This document shows positions 9,989 to 18,627 of a stretch of 64,000 bases of DNA, piece after piece (positions within the stretch are counted from its first letter, which is position 1; each line of letters opens with the position of its first letter). The notes under the pieces were generated by a model. The model was not told where the DNA came from. It searched no databases and was given only the letters and a program-made list of their open reading frames with translations. The DNA lies in assembly GCF_010730355.1 (NCBI RefSeq), contig NZ_AP022576.1:1798001-1862000 (forward strand). Reading direction: 5' to 3'. The DNA comes from Mycobacterium florentinum. GTDB taxonomy: Bacteria; Actinomycetota; Actinomycetes; Mycobacteriales; Mycobacteriaceae. A program made the translations under genes and the position numbers.

Positions 9989-11107
9989 TCAGGCCCGGCT
10001 CAGGTGGGCCCGCAGGGCAGAAATCAGATCGCTGGTTGCGGCCGCGCTGCCGCCGCCGAGCTGAAACAGGCTGGCGAAACCGTGCGTCAGCGAACCCAGG
10101 CGCCGCAGATCCACCGCGGTGCCCGCGGCCTGCAGCGCCGTCGCGTAGCGCTCGCCTTCGTCGCGCAACGGGTCAAACCCGGCAACGGCGATCAAAGCGG
10201 GCGCCAGCCCGGACAACGACTCGGCCAGCAGCGGCGATACCCGCGGGTCCGCCTCGTCGATGCCGGTACCGCGCAGGTACTGCGCGGTGAACCAGTCGAT
10301 GTCCCGCTTGGTCAGCAGGAAACCTCGGGCGAACAGGCTCAGCGAACGGGTCTGCGCGGTGAAGTCGGTCCGCGGGTAGATCAGCCACTGCAGCAGCGGG
10401 GCCGGGCCGTTCTCCTCGCGGGTCAGGTGGCACACGAGCGCGGCCAGGTTGCCGCCCGCGCTGTCTCCGCCGACCGCGACACGCCCGGGGGTAGCGCCCA
10501 GTTCGGCGGCATGCTCGCAGGCCCACGTGTACGCGGCATAGGCGTCGTCGATCGCGGCCGGCGCCGGATGCTCGGGGGCCAGCCGGTAGTCGATCGACAA
10601 CACGTGGACACCGGCGTCACGGCAGGTCAACCGGCACAACGCGTCGGCAGTGTCCAGGTCGCCGAGCACCCAGCCCCCACCGTGATAGAAGACCAGCAAG
10701 TCGCAGGCCTCACCACTGGCCGGACGGTAGTGCCGGGCGCCGATCTCGCCGGCCGGGCCGGGGATGGTCAGGTCGTCGACCATGACGTGAATCTGGGGAC
10801 CGGGCAGCGACAGCAGCGACTGACGCATCTGCGCGCGAGATGCCGCCGGATCGGAATTGACAGCCAGGCCGTCGATACCGCCGAGCCGCAGACCAGACAG
10901 CATCAGCTGCAGGGTGGGATCGAGCGTGTTGCCGTCGATGACGATCGACCGCCCGCCGAACATCACCCGCTTCGCCGGCGTCGGGATCCACGGAATCGCC
11001 TTGACGCCAACGTTGGTGACGACGTCTTGCACGAGACCGGCCCAGCGAGTGGATGCGCGCCGAGCCTCCAGATGCTGGTCCAGCGCGCCTGGCAGACTCT
11101 GTGTCAT
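9989..11107 (-). CDS. lipN: HSL-family carboxylesterase/lipase (LipN-like)
   Basis: An alpha/beta hydrolase of the hormone-sensitive lipase family. The oxyanion motif HGGGW, the nucleophile motif GDSAGG, an acidic residue in FDPLRDEGE and a late His in LTHGF form the expected catalytic set. The length is 372 residues. The ATG at 11107 is chosen because AAGGGGG lies 5 bases upstream; a TTG 8 codons earlier is also in frame. The position next to aldo/keto reductases and upstream of the DsbA/VKOR genes matches Rv2970c (lipN). Its start codon overlaps the ATG of the divergent reductase in the tetramer CATG. Natural ester substrates cannot be told from sequence. Confidence 0.9.
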   Translation of the reverse strand: MTQSLPGALDQHLEARRASTRWAGLVQDVVTNVGVKAIPWIPTPAKRVMFGGRSIVIDGNTLDPTLQLMLSGLRLGGIDGLAVNSDPAASRAQMRQSLLSLPGPQIHVMVDDLTIPGPAGEIGARHYRPASGEACDLLVFYHGGGWVLGDLDTADALCRLTCRDAGVHVLSIDYRLAPEHPAPAAIDDAYAAYTWACEHAAELGATPGRVAVGGDSAGGNLAALVCHLTREENGPAPLLQWLIYPRTDFTAQTRSLSLFARGFLLTKRDIDWFTAQYLRGTGIDEADPRVSPLLAESLSGLAPALIAVAGFDPLRDEGERYATALQAAGTAVDLRRLGSLTHGFASLFQLGGGSAAATSDLISALRAHLSRA

Positions 11108-11939
11108 GGCAGCCCCCTTGGTCACCCTCAATGACGGTCATGCGATCCCCGCCGTCGGGTTCGGAGTCTTCCAGGTCCCTCCGGCAGAGACCGAGCAGGC
11201 GGTGCGTACAGCGCTGCAAGCCGGGTACCGGCATATCGACACCGCCGCCGCCTACCGCAACGAACGGGAAACGGGGCGCGCGGTTGCCGAATCCGACGTG
11301 CCGCGCGATCAACTCTACGTGGTGACCAAACTGTGGAACTCCGAGCAGGGTTACGACAGCACGCTGACGGCCTTCGATGCCAGCATGGACCGGCTTGGCG
11401 TCGACTACCTCGACCTCTACCTCGTGCACTGGCCGATGCCGGCGCTCGGAAAGTTCGTCGAAACCTTCAAGGCCTTCGCCCACCTGCGCGACCAGGGCCG
11501 GATCCGCTCCATCGGCGTCAGCAATTTCGAACCCGAGCATCTGATGGTCCTGATCGATGTCACCGGCATTGTTCCCGCCGTCAATCAGATCGAATTGCAT
11601 CCTCGTTTTCCGCAGACGGAATTGCGAAATGTGCACGCCCAGCACGGAATCGCGACCGAGGCATGGGCGCCGCTAGGGCAAGGAGCGCTGCTGACAGATC
11701 CGACCGTCACGGCCGTTGCCGAAGCATGTGGGCGGACACCCGCCCAGGTGTTGATCAGATGGCATATTCAGCTCGGTAATATCGTGATCCCCAAGTCGGT
11801 CAACCCTGCACGGATTGTGAGCAACTTCGACGTGTTCGATTTCGAACTCACCGCCGATCAAATGGCGAGGATTTCGTCGCTCGACGACGGAACCCGGCTT
11901 GGTCCTGATCCACGAACCTTCAGTTTCACAGGTAGGTGA
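11106..11939 (+). CDS. Aldo/keto reductase (first of tandem pair)
   Basis: An NADPH-dependent aldo/keto reductase of 277 residues. The catalytic tetrad is visible: Asp and Tyr in DTAAAYRNE, Lys in VVTKLW and His in YLVHWPMP. The cofactor-binding tail contains IPKSVNPARI. The ATG at 11106 overlaps the lipN start codon on the other strand and has no clear ribosome binding site. A downstream TTG would cut the first beta strand, so the ATG stands. The stop is directly followed by the ATG of a second, clearly related reductase, indicating tandem duplication. M. tuberculosis has a single gene (Rv2971) here, which resembles the second copy more. Confidence 0.92.
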   Translation: MAAPLVTLNDGHAIPAVGFGVFQVPPAETEQAVRTALQAGYRHIDTAAAYRNERETGRAVAESDVPRDQLYVVTKLWNSEQGYDSTLTAFDASMDRLGVDYLDLYLVHWPMPALGKFVETFKAFAHLRDQGRIRSIGVSNFEPEHLMVLIDVTGIVPAVNQIELHPRFPQTELRNVHAQHGIATEAWAPLGQGALLTDPTVTAVAEACGRTPAQVLIRWHIQLGNIVIPKSVNPARIVSNFDVFDFELTADQMARISSLDDGTRLGPDPRTFSFTGR

Positions 11940-12791
11940 ATGACGTTGACTGGCGACGCGGGACTCGCCGTACCCTCGATCACTCTTAACGACGAAAACA
12001 CGATGCCGGTGCTCGGCCTCGGCGTCGCGGATTTGTCGGAGGACGAGACCGAACGTGCTGTATCGGCGGCGCTGGAGATCGGCTGCCGGCTGATCGACAC
12101 CGCCACGGCTTACGGCAATGAAGCCGCCGTCGGCCGTGCCATTGCCGCTTCCGGGATTCCTCGCGCGGAGCTGTTCGTCACCACCAAACTCGCCACCGCC
12201 GACCAGGGCCTCAAGGGCGCGCAGGATGCCTGCGAGGCCAGCCTGGAACGGCTGGGCCTGGATTATCTGGACCTGTACCTGATTCATTGGCCGGCCGCCG
12301 CGCTCGGCAAGTACGTCGACTCCTTCGGCGGGCTGCTTCAGCTGCGCTCCACCGGACACACCCGTTCCATCGGTGTCGCCAACTTCACCGAGGAATACCT
12401 GGAGATGGTCATCGACCTGGTCTTCACGACGCCGGCCGTCAACCAGATCGAGTTGCACCCGCTGCTCAACCAGAACGAGATGCGCAAGACCAACGTGCAG
12501 CACAATGTCGTGACGCAGTCCTACACACCGCTGGCACTCGGCAAGCTGAACGACAACCCGACCGTGAATTCCGTCGCGAGCGAATACGGCAAGACGGCCT
12601 CGCAGGTGTTGCTGCGGTGGAACCTGCAACTGGGTAACGCGGTCGTCTTCCGCTCGGCCAACCCCGAGCACATCGCCACCGACTTCGACGTGTTCGATTT
12701 CGAATTGGCCGCCGAGCACATGGACGCGATCAACGCGCTCAATGACGGAACGCGGTTGCGCCCGGACCCGAACACCTACGGAGGCGCCTAG
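11940..12791 (+). CDS. Aldo/keto reductase (second of tandem pair, Rv2971-like)
   Basis: An aldo/keto reductase of 283 residues. The catalytic residues appear in DTATAYGNE (Asp, Tyr), VTTKLAT (Lys) and YLIHWPAA (His), and the C-terminal cofactor segment reads [20 protein letters not shown]. It begins on the base after the stop of the first copy, so the two are almost certainly co-translated. The N-terminal segment ([20 protein letters not shown]) is very close to Rv2971 of M. tuberculosis. Its stop codon abuts the stop of the convergent HNH gene with no intervening base. Likely substrates are small aldehydes or dicarbonyls; the sequence does not specify. Confidence 0.92.
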   Translation: MTLTGDAGLAVPSITLNDENTMPVLGLGVADLSEDETERAVSAALEIGCRLIDTATAYGNEAAVGRAIAASGIPRAELFVTTKLATADQGLKGAQDACEASLERLGLDYLDLYLIHWPAAALGKYVDSFGGLLQLRSTGHTRSIGVANFTEEYLEMVIDLVFTTPAVNQIELHPLLNQNEMRKTNVQHNVVTQSYTPLALGKLNDNPTVNSVASEYGKTASQVLLRWNLQLGNAVVFRSANPEHIATDFDVFDFELAAEHMDAINALNDGTRLRPDPNTYGGA

Positions 12792-13505
12792 CTAAGGTCC
12801 CGTCGGGCAGGTGGCGGCGGCCGCACGCAACACGCCCGCCGACGGCTGATCCACCGGCAGCTGGTAACCGCGCAGGACCGCGATGAACTGCATCGCGTAC
12901 TGGCAGGCGAACGCGCGATTGGGCGGCATCCATAACGCGGGCGGCAGGTCGCCCTTGTCCTGATTGGCCTGGCCCTGCACCGCCAGCAGGTTGGCCGGGT
13001 CGTTGGCGAAGCGCCGCCGCTCGGGATCCGGCCAGCCGAAAGCTCCCATGTCCCAGGCATAAGCAAGCGGGACGATGTGGTCGATCTGCACCGATTCGCC
13101 GACCTTGGCGCCGCGCTGGAAGGCGATGGTGGTGTTGGTATACGGGTCGTGCAGCGTGCCGGTGGCCACGGCGGTGGGGCACCGCTTGATCGCCACGTAG
13201 GTCTTGTCGACGAGATCGCGGTCGAGGATGTCGTCGCGGGTGTCGCATCCGTTGTGCCCGCCCGGGGCGTCGTTGTCGTCGTCCCAGGAGTCGCCGAAGG
13301 CCGCCCGGCGGTAGTCGTAGCGGTGCACCCGTTGCGGCGCAACGGCAATGCCGGCCAGCACATCGGTTCCCGGCGCCACCGTGGGCACATCGGCGCGCGC
13401 CGCGATCTCGGCGTGCTTGGCCGACGTCGAGCCCAGCGTCTGATAGGCCACCAGCACCGCGAGCACCGCGGCCGCCGACAACCACAGCAGCACCTTGCGC
13501 GTCAC
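12792..13505 (-). CDS. Secreted or membrane-anchored HNH endonuclease-like protein
   Basis: A protein of 237 residues with one N-terminal hydrophobic segment (about residues 5-22) and a C-terminal HNH domain of the DUF1524/GmrSD type. The nuclease-like core is QIDHIVPLAYAW, followed by NDPANLLAV and NQDKGD, matching the spacing of catalytic His, Asn and Lys/Asp residues. Cysteines in NGCDTRDD, KRCP, FACQYA and ATCP could form disulfides outside the cell. The GTG start at 13505 overlaps the recG stop (GTGA). It is the Rv2972c counterpart. Actual nuclease activity is inferred from the motif. Confidence 0.87.
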   Translation of the reverse strand: MTRKVLLWLSAAAVLAVLVAYQTLGSTSAKHAEIAARADVPTVAPGTDVLAGIAVAPQRVHRYDYRRAAFGDSWDDDNDAPGGHNGCDTRDDILDRDLVDKTYVAIKRCPTAVATGTLHDPYTNTTIAFQRGAKVGESVQIDHIVPLAYAWDMGAFGWPDPERRRFANDPANLLAVQGQANQDKGDLPPALWMPPNRAFACQYAMQFIAVLRGYQLPVDQPSAGVLRAAAATCPTGP

Positions 13506-15736
13506 GACTTGTCCAGGTATTCGATGCGTTCGGTGTCGGTGAATTGTGCTGCCAGTGAAGCCAATCCAGGATCCTGGGGGTTCTCCTGATACACCCGGGT
13601 GCAGAATTCGCGGGCCGCTTCGATGAACGCCAGGTGGTCGGCCAGCGACAGCAGCCGCAAATTGATCGCCCGGCCGGACTGGTTGCGGCCCAGCACATCT
13701 CCTTCCCGGCGCTCTTTGAGATCCAGCTCGGAAAGCGCGAAACCGTCCAGCGTTGCGGCGACCGCCCGCAGCCGTCGGCCGGCCGGCGATCCCTCCGAGC
13801 TCCAGGTGGCCAGCAGGCACAGGCTCGGATGCTGGCCGCGGCCGATGCGGCCACGCAGCTGATGCAACTGGCTGATTCCGAACCGGTCGGCGTCCATCAC
13901 CAGCATCACCGTGGCGTTGGGGACGTCGACTCCGACCTCGATGACGGTGGTGCACACCAGCACATCGGTCTCGCCGTTGCGGAACGCGGTCATCGCCGCG
14001 TCCTTCTCGTCGGCGGGCAACCGTCCGTGCATCAGCCCCAGCCGCAGGCTCGCGAGCTCGCCGGACCGCAGCCTGTCGAAGAGCCCCACGGCGGTCTCCG
14101 TCGGGCGCGCGTCTTCTTGCCCCTTGTCCGACTCGTCGGCCTCGTCGATGCGGGGCGCCACCACATAGGCTTGCCGGCCGGCCGCGACCTCCTCGCGGAT
14201 GCGTTGCCAGGCGCGGTCCAGCCAGGCGGGCTTGTCCTTGACGAAAATGACGTTGCTGGTGATGGGCTGGCGGCCGCGCGGCAGCTCGCGCAGCGTCGAG
14301 GTTTCCAGGTCGCCGTACACGGTCAGCGCGACGGTGCGCGGGATCGGCGTCGCCGTCATCACCAGCAGATGCGGCGTAATGCCTTCGGGCGCCTTGGCGC
14401 GCAACTGATCTCGTTGCTCGACACCGAATCGGTGTTGCTCGTCCACGACCACCATGCCCAGCTTGTGAAACTCCACCACGTCCTGCAGCAGGGCGTGCGT
14501 GCCGATGACGATGCCGACCTCACCACCGGCGATCTCACGGCGTACCTGGTTCTTCTGCACGGTCGACATCGATCCGGTCAGCAGCGCGGCGCGGGTCGCG
14601 TTGTCGGCCCCGCCCAGCTGACCGGCCATCGCCAGCGGACCGAGCACGTCATTGATCGACCGAAGATGTTGTACAGCAAGAACTTCCGTCGGGGCCAGCA
14701 GCGCGCACTGGTAGCCCGCATCGACCATCTGCAGCATCGCCAGCACCGCGATGATCGTTTTGCCCGAACCGACCTCCCCCTGCAGCATCCGGTTCATCGG
14801 GCGACTGGCCGCCAGGCCCTCGGACAACACATCGAGCGTTTCGCGCTGCCCGGCCGTCAGCTCGAAGGGCAAGCGGCCCAACAGTTCCGCAGCCAAACCG
14901 TCGGATCGCCGCGGCGCCGGCGGTCCCGATTGCGACAGCTCGCCGTGCCGCCGCGCTGCCAGCGCCCACTGCAGGCCGACGGCTTCGTCGAACGTCAACC
15001 GGTCGCGCGCGCGGCGGCGCTCCACCTCGTCCTCGGCGAGGTGAATCGCGCGCAGCGCCTCGTCCTCGGGCATCAGGTCGTGAGCGGCGAGCAGTTCCTC
15101 GGGCAGCGGATCGTCGACGGGATCGAGCACGTCGAGCACCTGGCGCACGCAGGCGTAGATGTCCCAGCTCTGCAGTTTGGTGCTGGCCGGATAGATCGGA
15201 AAGAAGCTGCGCTCGAACGCCGACATCAACACCTCGCCGCTGGCGGCCTGCGAGGCGTCGGCGATGCTCTTGAGCGACTTGCTGCCGCGGTTGCGTCCGC
15301 TCGGCGAGTCGAGGATCAGAAAGTCCGGGTGCGTCAGCTGCATGACCTTCCGGAAGTAGCCGACCTCCCCCGACAGCATCACCTTGGTGCCCTTGGTGAG
15401 GTCCTTGCTCAGGTAGTCCGCATTGAAGAACGTCGCGGTCACCTTGCTGCGACCGGTGCCCAGGGTGATGCGCAGGCATTTGCGCTTGGGGTTCTTCTTC
15501 ATCGGGAACGTGTCGGTGTCGGTGATGGTGTCGACGAGGGTGATGTGCTGGCCCTCTTCGGGCCGCTCGGCCTCTCCTTCCGCGGCATCCCACCTCGTGG
15601 CGCCCTCGGTGTAGCTGCGCGGGTAGTGGCGCAGCAGGTCGTCAACCGTCCGGATGCCGAACACCTCGTCGAGGGGACCCGCGGCCTTGGCGCCCAGCAC
15701 GTAGTCCAGGCGAGTGCTCAGCGACACGTCGCTCAC
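13502..15736 (-). CDS. recG: ATP-dependent DNA helicase RecG
   Basis: RecG remodels stalled replication forks and branched recombination intermediates. The 744-residue protein has an N-terminal wedge/OB region, Walker A in GEVGSGKT, the DEQH box in VVDEQHRFG and later helicase motifs, including MTATPIPRT and the region ending QLRGRIGRG. The GTG at 15736 (SDVSLSTRLDYVLG) is chosen because it matches the family N-terminus and overlaps the stop of the DAK2 gene as GTGA. A longer open frame upstream is only the antisense-like reading of that gene. It is co-transcribed with the DAK2 gene upstream and the HNH gene downstream. Confidence 0.96.
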   Translation of the reverse strand: MSDVSLSTRLDYVLGAKAAGPLDEVFGIRTVDDLLRHYPRSYTEGATRWDAAEGEAERPEEGQHITLVDTITDTDTFPMKKNPKRKCLRITLGTGRSKVTATFFNADYLSKDLTKGTKVMLSGEVGYFRKVMQLTHPDFLILDSPSGRNRGSKSLKSIADASQAASGEVLMSAFERSFFPIYPASTKLQSWDIYACVRQVLDVLDPVDDPLPEELLAAHDLMPEDEALRAIHLAEDEVERRRARDRLTFDEAVGLQWALAARRHGELSQSGPPAPRRSDGLAAELLGRLPFELTAGQRETLDVLSEGLAASRPMNRMLQGEVGSGKTIIAVLAMLQMVDAGYQCALLAPTEVLAVQHLRSINDVLGPLAMAGQLGGADNATRAALLTGSMSTVQKNQVRREIAGGEVGIVIGTHALLQDVVEFHKLGMVVVDEQHRFGVEQRDQLRAKAPEGITPHLLVMTATPIPRTVALTVYGDLETSTLRELPRGRQPITSNVIFVKDKPAWLDRAWQRIREEVAAGRQAYVVAPRIDEADESDKGQEDARPTETAVGLFDRLRSGELASLRLGLMHGRLPADEKDAAMTAFRNGETDVLVCTTVIEVGVDVPNATVMLVMDADRFGISQLHQLRGRIGRGQHPSLCLLATWSSEGSPAGRRLRAVAATLDGFALSELDLKERREGDVLGRNQSGRAINLRLLSLADHLAFIEAAREFCTRVYQENPQDPGLASLAAQFTDTERIEYLDKS

Positions 15737-17418
15737 TCGACGCCGATCAGCAGGGCGTCGCCGCGATGGCCGGTGCGGTAGGTCACCAATTCGGTGCCCG
15801 GATGGTGGTCGTGTACATGCTCTTGCAGGGTGTTGGTCACCGAATCGCCGTCGGGGCCCATGCCCACGCCGACCAGCACGGTCACCAGGTCGCCGCCGGA
15901 GGCCAACAGCAGATCGAGCAGTCCGATCGCCGCTCCGGCCGCGTCGGCGGCCACGATCAGCACCTCGTCGCCCGCGATGCCCAGGCCGTCGCCCGGCTGG
16001 CAGCGACCCGCCCAGGTCAGCGCGCTCTCGGTGGCGATGCGCACCGATCCGTACCGCGCGCCGCCAGCGGCGCGGGCCATGGTGTAGCCGTCGTCGACCG
16101 CCTGCCGGTCCGTTTCGTGCACGGCCAGTGCGGCCAGCCCCTGCACCATCGACCCGGTCGGTATCGGCACCACGTCGATGCCCCAGCCGATGGCCGCGGT
16201 GCACCCGGCGACCAGCTCCTCGGCGGCGACATAGCCGTTCGGCAGCACCATCACCTGGGCGGCCCCGGCGTCGACGACGGCCCGCATCAGCTGGTGAGCG
16301 CTGATCGCCGTGGTCGGGTCGCCCGCGTCCGGAGCGGGTTGCAGCACGTGGGCGCCCTCGCCGGCGAACAGCTCGGCCGCGCCTTCCCCGTCCACGACGG
16401 CCAGCACCGCACGTTCCTTGGTCCAGCTGCCCGCGGGTTGCCCGACCGCACCGGCGCTCAGTGCCGAGATCACGATCCGGCTGAGCCGTCCGGCGGCCAG
16501 CCCCGCTTCGACCGCGGCGCCGGCGTCGTCGGTGTGCACGTGCACCGAGTAGGTGGCCTGATTGGTGAACGGCGCGGCGGCGATGGCGACCGAATCGCCC
16601 AGGCGCATCAGCCGGTCCCGCAGGGCGTTCGCGGCCGGCGGGTTACCGCCGTCCAGCCGGTACATCACCTCGAACTGCGGCACCGGTCGTTCGGCGACAC
16701 CCGACGTGGGTTCCGACGGCGGTGAGAGCTCGTAGACCGTGCGGGCCGGCGGCTGGCCGCCGACCGTCGCGCGCAGCGCATCCAGCAGGACCAGCAGGCC
16801 GCGCCCCCCGGCGTCCACGGCACCGGCGTCGGCCAGCACATCCAGCTGCTCAGGGGTCTTTTCCAGCGCGACGACGGCCGCGTCGCCGGCCGCGGTGATC
16901 GCCGCGGCCAGCCCGTCGTGCGCGCACTCCTCGACCGCGTCGGCGGCGGCGCGCAGCACCGACACGATGGTTCCGGGGATCTCGTGTCCGCCCATCGAGG
17001 TGATGACGAGCTCGACGCCGCGCCGCAACGCCGCCCCGAGCAGCACCGCATCCAGGTACGCCAGTTCACCGCCGGAATCGGCAGCCGCGGTCGCGGTGAC
17101 ATCGGCGATACCGCGCAGGATCTGCGACAGGATCACCCCGGAGTTGCCGCGCGCGCCGTTGAGCGCCCCCGCCGACAGGGCGGATGCGACCCGGGAAACG
17201 CAGCCGGGGCCGCCGTCGGCGCCGATCCCGGCGTTGGCCTCCGCCAGCGCGGAACGCATCGTGAACAGCATGTTTGCCCCGGTGTCGGAGTCGGCGACCG
17301 GGAAGACATTGAGACGGTTGATCTCGTCGATGTGAGTGATCAGGTCGCTGACCGCGGTGTGCGCCCAATCCCGCAGCGCCGGTGCGTCGAGCAGACGATC
17401 CGAACTGCCCACTGTCAC
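15733..17418 (-). CDS. DAK2/FakA-like kinase-domain protein
   Basis: A protein of 561 residues with an N-terminal DAK2 (DhaL-type) nucleotide-binding domain and FakA-like middle and C-terminal domains. The metal/ATP-binding motif near residue 38 reads NVFPVADSDTGANM; the family consensus usually has DGDTG, so the middle Gly is replaced by Ser here. The following GARGNSGVILSQILRG is typical. FakA proteins phosphorylate fatty acids bound to FakB partners, but no fakB-like gene is seen nearby, so the substrate is unproven. H37Rv has this gene split into Rv2974c/Rv2975c as I recall; here it is intact. Its stop overlaps the recG start. Confidence 0.88.
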   Translation of the reverse strand: MTVGSSDRLLDAPALRDWAHTAVSDLITHIDEINRLNVFPVADSDTGANMLFTMRSALAEANAGIGADGGPGCVSRVASALSAGALNGARGNSGVILSQILRGIADVTATAAADSGGELAYLDAVLLGAALRRGVELVITSMGGHEIPGTIVSVLRAAADAVEECAHDGLAAAITAAGDAAVVALEKTPEQLDVLADAGAVDAGGRGLLVLLDALRATVGGQPPARTVYELSPPSEPTSGVAERPVPQFEVMYRLDGGNPPAANALRDRLMRLGDSVAIAAAPFTNQATYSVHVHTDDAGAAVEAGLAAGRLSRIVISALSAGAVGQPAGSWTKERAVLAVVDGEGAAELFAGEGAHVLQPAPDAGDPTTAISAHQLMRAVVDAGAAQVMVLPNGYVAAEELVAGCTAAIGWGIDVVPIPTGSMVQGLAALAVHETDRQAVDDGYTMARAAGGARYGSVRIATESALTWAGRCQPGDGLGIAGDEVLIVAADAAGAAIGLLDLLLASGGDLVTVLVGVGMGPDGDSVTNTLQEHVHDHHPGTELVTYRTGHRGDALLIGVE

Positions 17419-17504
17419 CCACCTCCTCCGCTGACCGGCCTATTGAGCCTAGCCAGCGGCGGCGACGCCTTCAGAGGTAAGCCGACCGCGCGTTGTGGAT
17501 AGTT

Positions 17505-17534
17505 TTGGAGGTTGCCCACCAGAGTCGGTATCCT
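17505..17534 (+). promoter_or_regulatory. Likely rpmB promoter (-35 TTGGAG, -10 TATCCT)
   Basis: TTGGAG at 17505-17510 and TATCCT at 17529-17534 are separated by 18 bases and lie 60 bases upstream of the rpmB start. The arrangement fits a housekeeping sigma factor promoter, as expected for a ribosomal protein gene. No transcription start data are available. Confidence 0.5.
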
Positions 17535-17593
17535 GGGCTGTCGCGGCGCGATCTATCCGTGCCGGACCCCCGAACATTTGAGGAGCTTGAACG

Positions 17594-17788
17594 ATGGCCG
17601 CTGTGTGCGAAATCTGCGGGAAAGGCCCCGGCTTCGGCAAGTCGGTGTCGCACTCCCACCGGCGCACCAGCCGGCGCTGGGACCCGAACGTCCAGACGGT
17701 GCACGTCGTGGCGCGTCCCGGCGGCAACAAGAAGCGACTCAACGTCTGCGCGTCCTGCATCAAGGCCGGCAAGGTCGTCAGGGGCTAG
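17594..17788 (+). CDS. rpmB: 50S ribosomal protein L28, zinc-ribbon form
   Basis: A 64-residue L28 protein of the large ribosomal subunit. It starts AAVCEICGKGPGFGKSVSHS, typical of L28, and carries two CxxC pairs (CEIC and CASC), so this is the zinc-binding form. Zinc-free paralogues replace it under zinc limitation in mycobacteria. AGGAG lies 8 bases before the ATG. It stands alone between the leftward DAK2/recG operon and the leftward dehydrogenase genes and has its own promoter. Confidence 0.97.
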   Translation: MAAVCEICGKGPGFGKSVSHSHRRTSRRWDPNVQTVHVVARPGGNKKRLNVCASCIKAGKVVRG

Positions 17789-17803
17789 TCCGGGGCCAGC
17801 GCC

Positions 17804-18625
17804 CTACATCACGATGTGGCCGGCGTCGACGGGTATCGACACGCCCGTCACATAGCGCGCCCGGGGCCCTACCAGCCACAGCACCGCTTCGGTGACGTCT
17901 TGCGGCTCGACCAGCGGCACGTCGGGCAGCAGCATCTGCGCGACGGCCGGGTTCGGATTCTCCAGCATCCGGTTCACCACGAAGTCGTTGAGGATCATCG
18001 GCGTCGAGACACCGCTCGGGTGCACCGAGTTGACCCGAATCTTGTGTGGCGCATAGGCATTGGCCGCCGAACGCATCAACCCCACCACGCCGTGCTTGGA
18101 CGCGGCGTAGGCGAACATCGCCGCGGTGCCGTCGCCGCCCCGTCCGGTCAGCCCCTGCGACGAGCTGACCAGCACGATCGAGCCGCCCCGGCCCTTGCGG
18201 ATGATCGACGGCACCGACGCCAGCAGCGTGTGCCAGACCCCCTTGAGGTTGGTGTCGACGATCGAGTTGAACACCGGCTCGGAACGGGTTTCGGTGTCAC
18301 CGATCGCCACCACCCCGGCGTTGGCGATGACGATGTCCACCTCGCCGAGTTCGTCGATCCCGGCGTGTACCGCGGACTCCAGCTGCGGCAGGTCGCGGAC
18401 GTCGGCGACGACGGGCACCGCCTTGCGGCCCGCGGCTTCGACCAGTTTTACGGTCTCGTCGAGATCCGATCTGGTCGCCAGCGGGTAGGGAATCGCGTCG
18501 ATATCGGCGCAGATATCCACGGCGATGATGTCGGCGCCCTGTTCGGCGAGCGCAACCGCGTGGCTGCGACCCTGGCCGCGCGCCGCGCCGGTGATGACGG
18601 CGATGCTGTTGTCGAGTTCGCCCAT
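17804..18625 (-). CDS. Mycofactocin-type SDR oxidoreductase
   Basis: A short-chain dehydrogenase of 273 residues. The N-terminal Rossmann motif is TGAARGQGRSHA, the catalytic Tyr/Lys pair is in YAASKHG and Ser is in LVSSSQG. The insert after strand 2 (DICADIDAIPYPLATRSDL) is the mark of the mycofactocin-coupled subfamily, whose members hold a non-exchangeable NAD and need mycofactocin for turnover. Mycofactocin synthesis genes are not in this window. Its start lies 2 bases from the next upstream SDR stop, so the two form an operon. It is not present at this locus in H37Rv as I recall. Confidence 0.88.
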   Translation of the reverse strand: MGELDNSIAVITGAARGQGRSHAVALAEQGADIIAVDICADIDAIPYPLATRSDLDETVKLVEAAGRKAVPVVADVRDLPQLESAVHAGIDELGEVDIVIANAGVVAIGDTETRSEPVFNSIVDTNLKGVWHTLLASVPSIIRKGRGGSIVLVSSSQGLTGRGGDGTAAMFAYAASKHGVVGLMRSAANAYAPHKIRVNSVHPSGVSTPMILNDFVVNRMLENPNPAVAQMLLPDVPLVEPQDVTEAVLWLVGPRARYVTGVSIPVDAGHIVM

Positions 18626-18627
18626 GG

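Noticed and set aside
13634..15781. A long rightward open frame of about 715 codons opposite recG
   Set aside because: It is fully antisense to a well-supported recG. The product is Gln/Arg/His-rich with no domain, as expected from mirror codon bias in GC-rich DNA.
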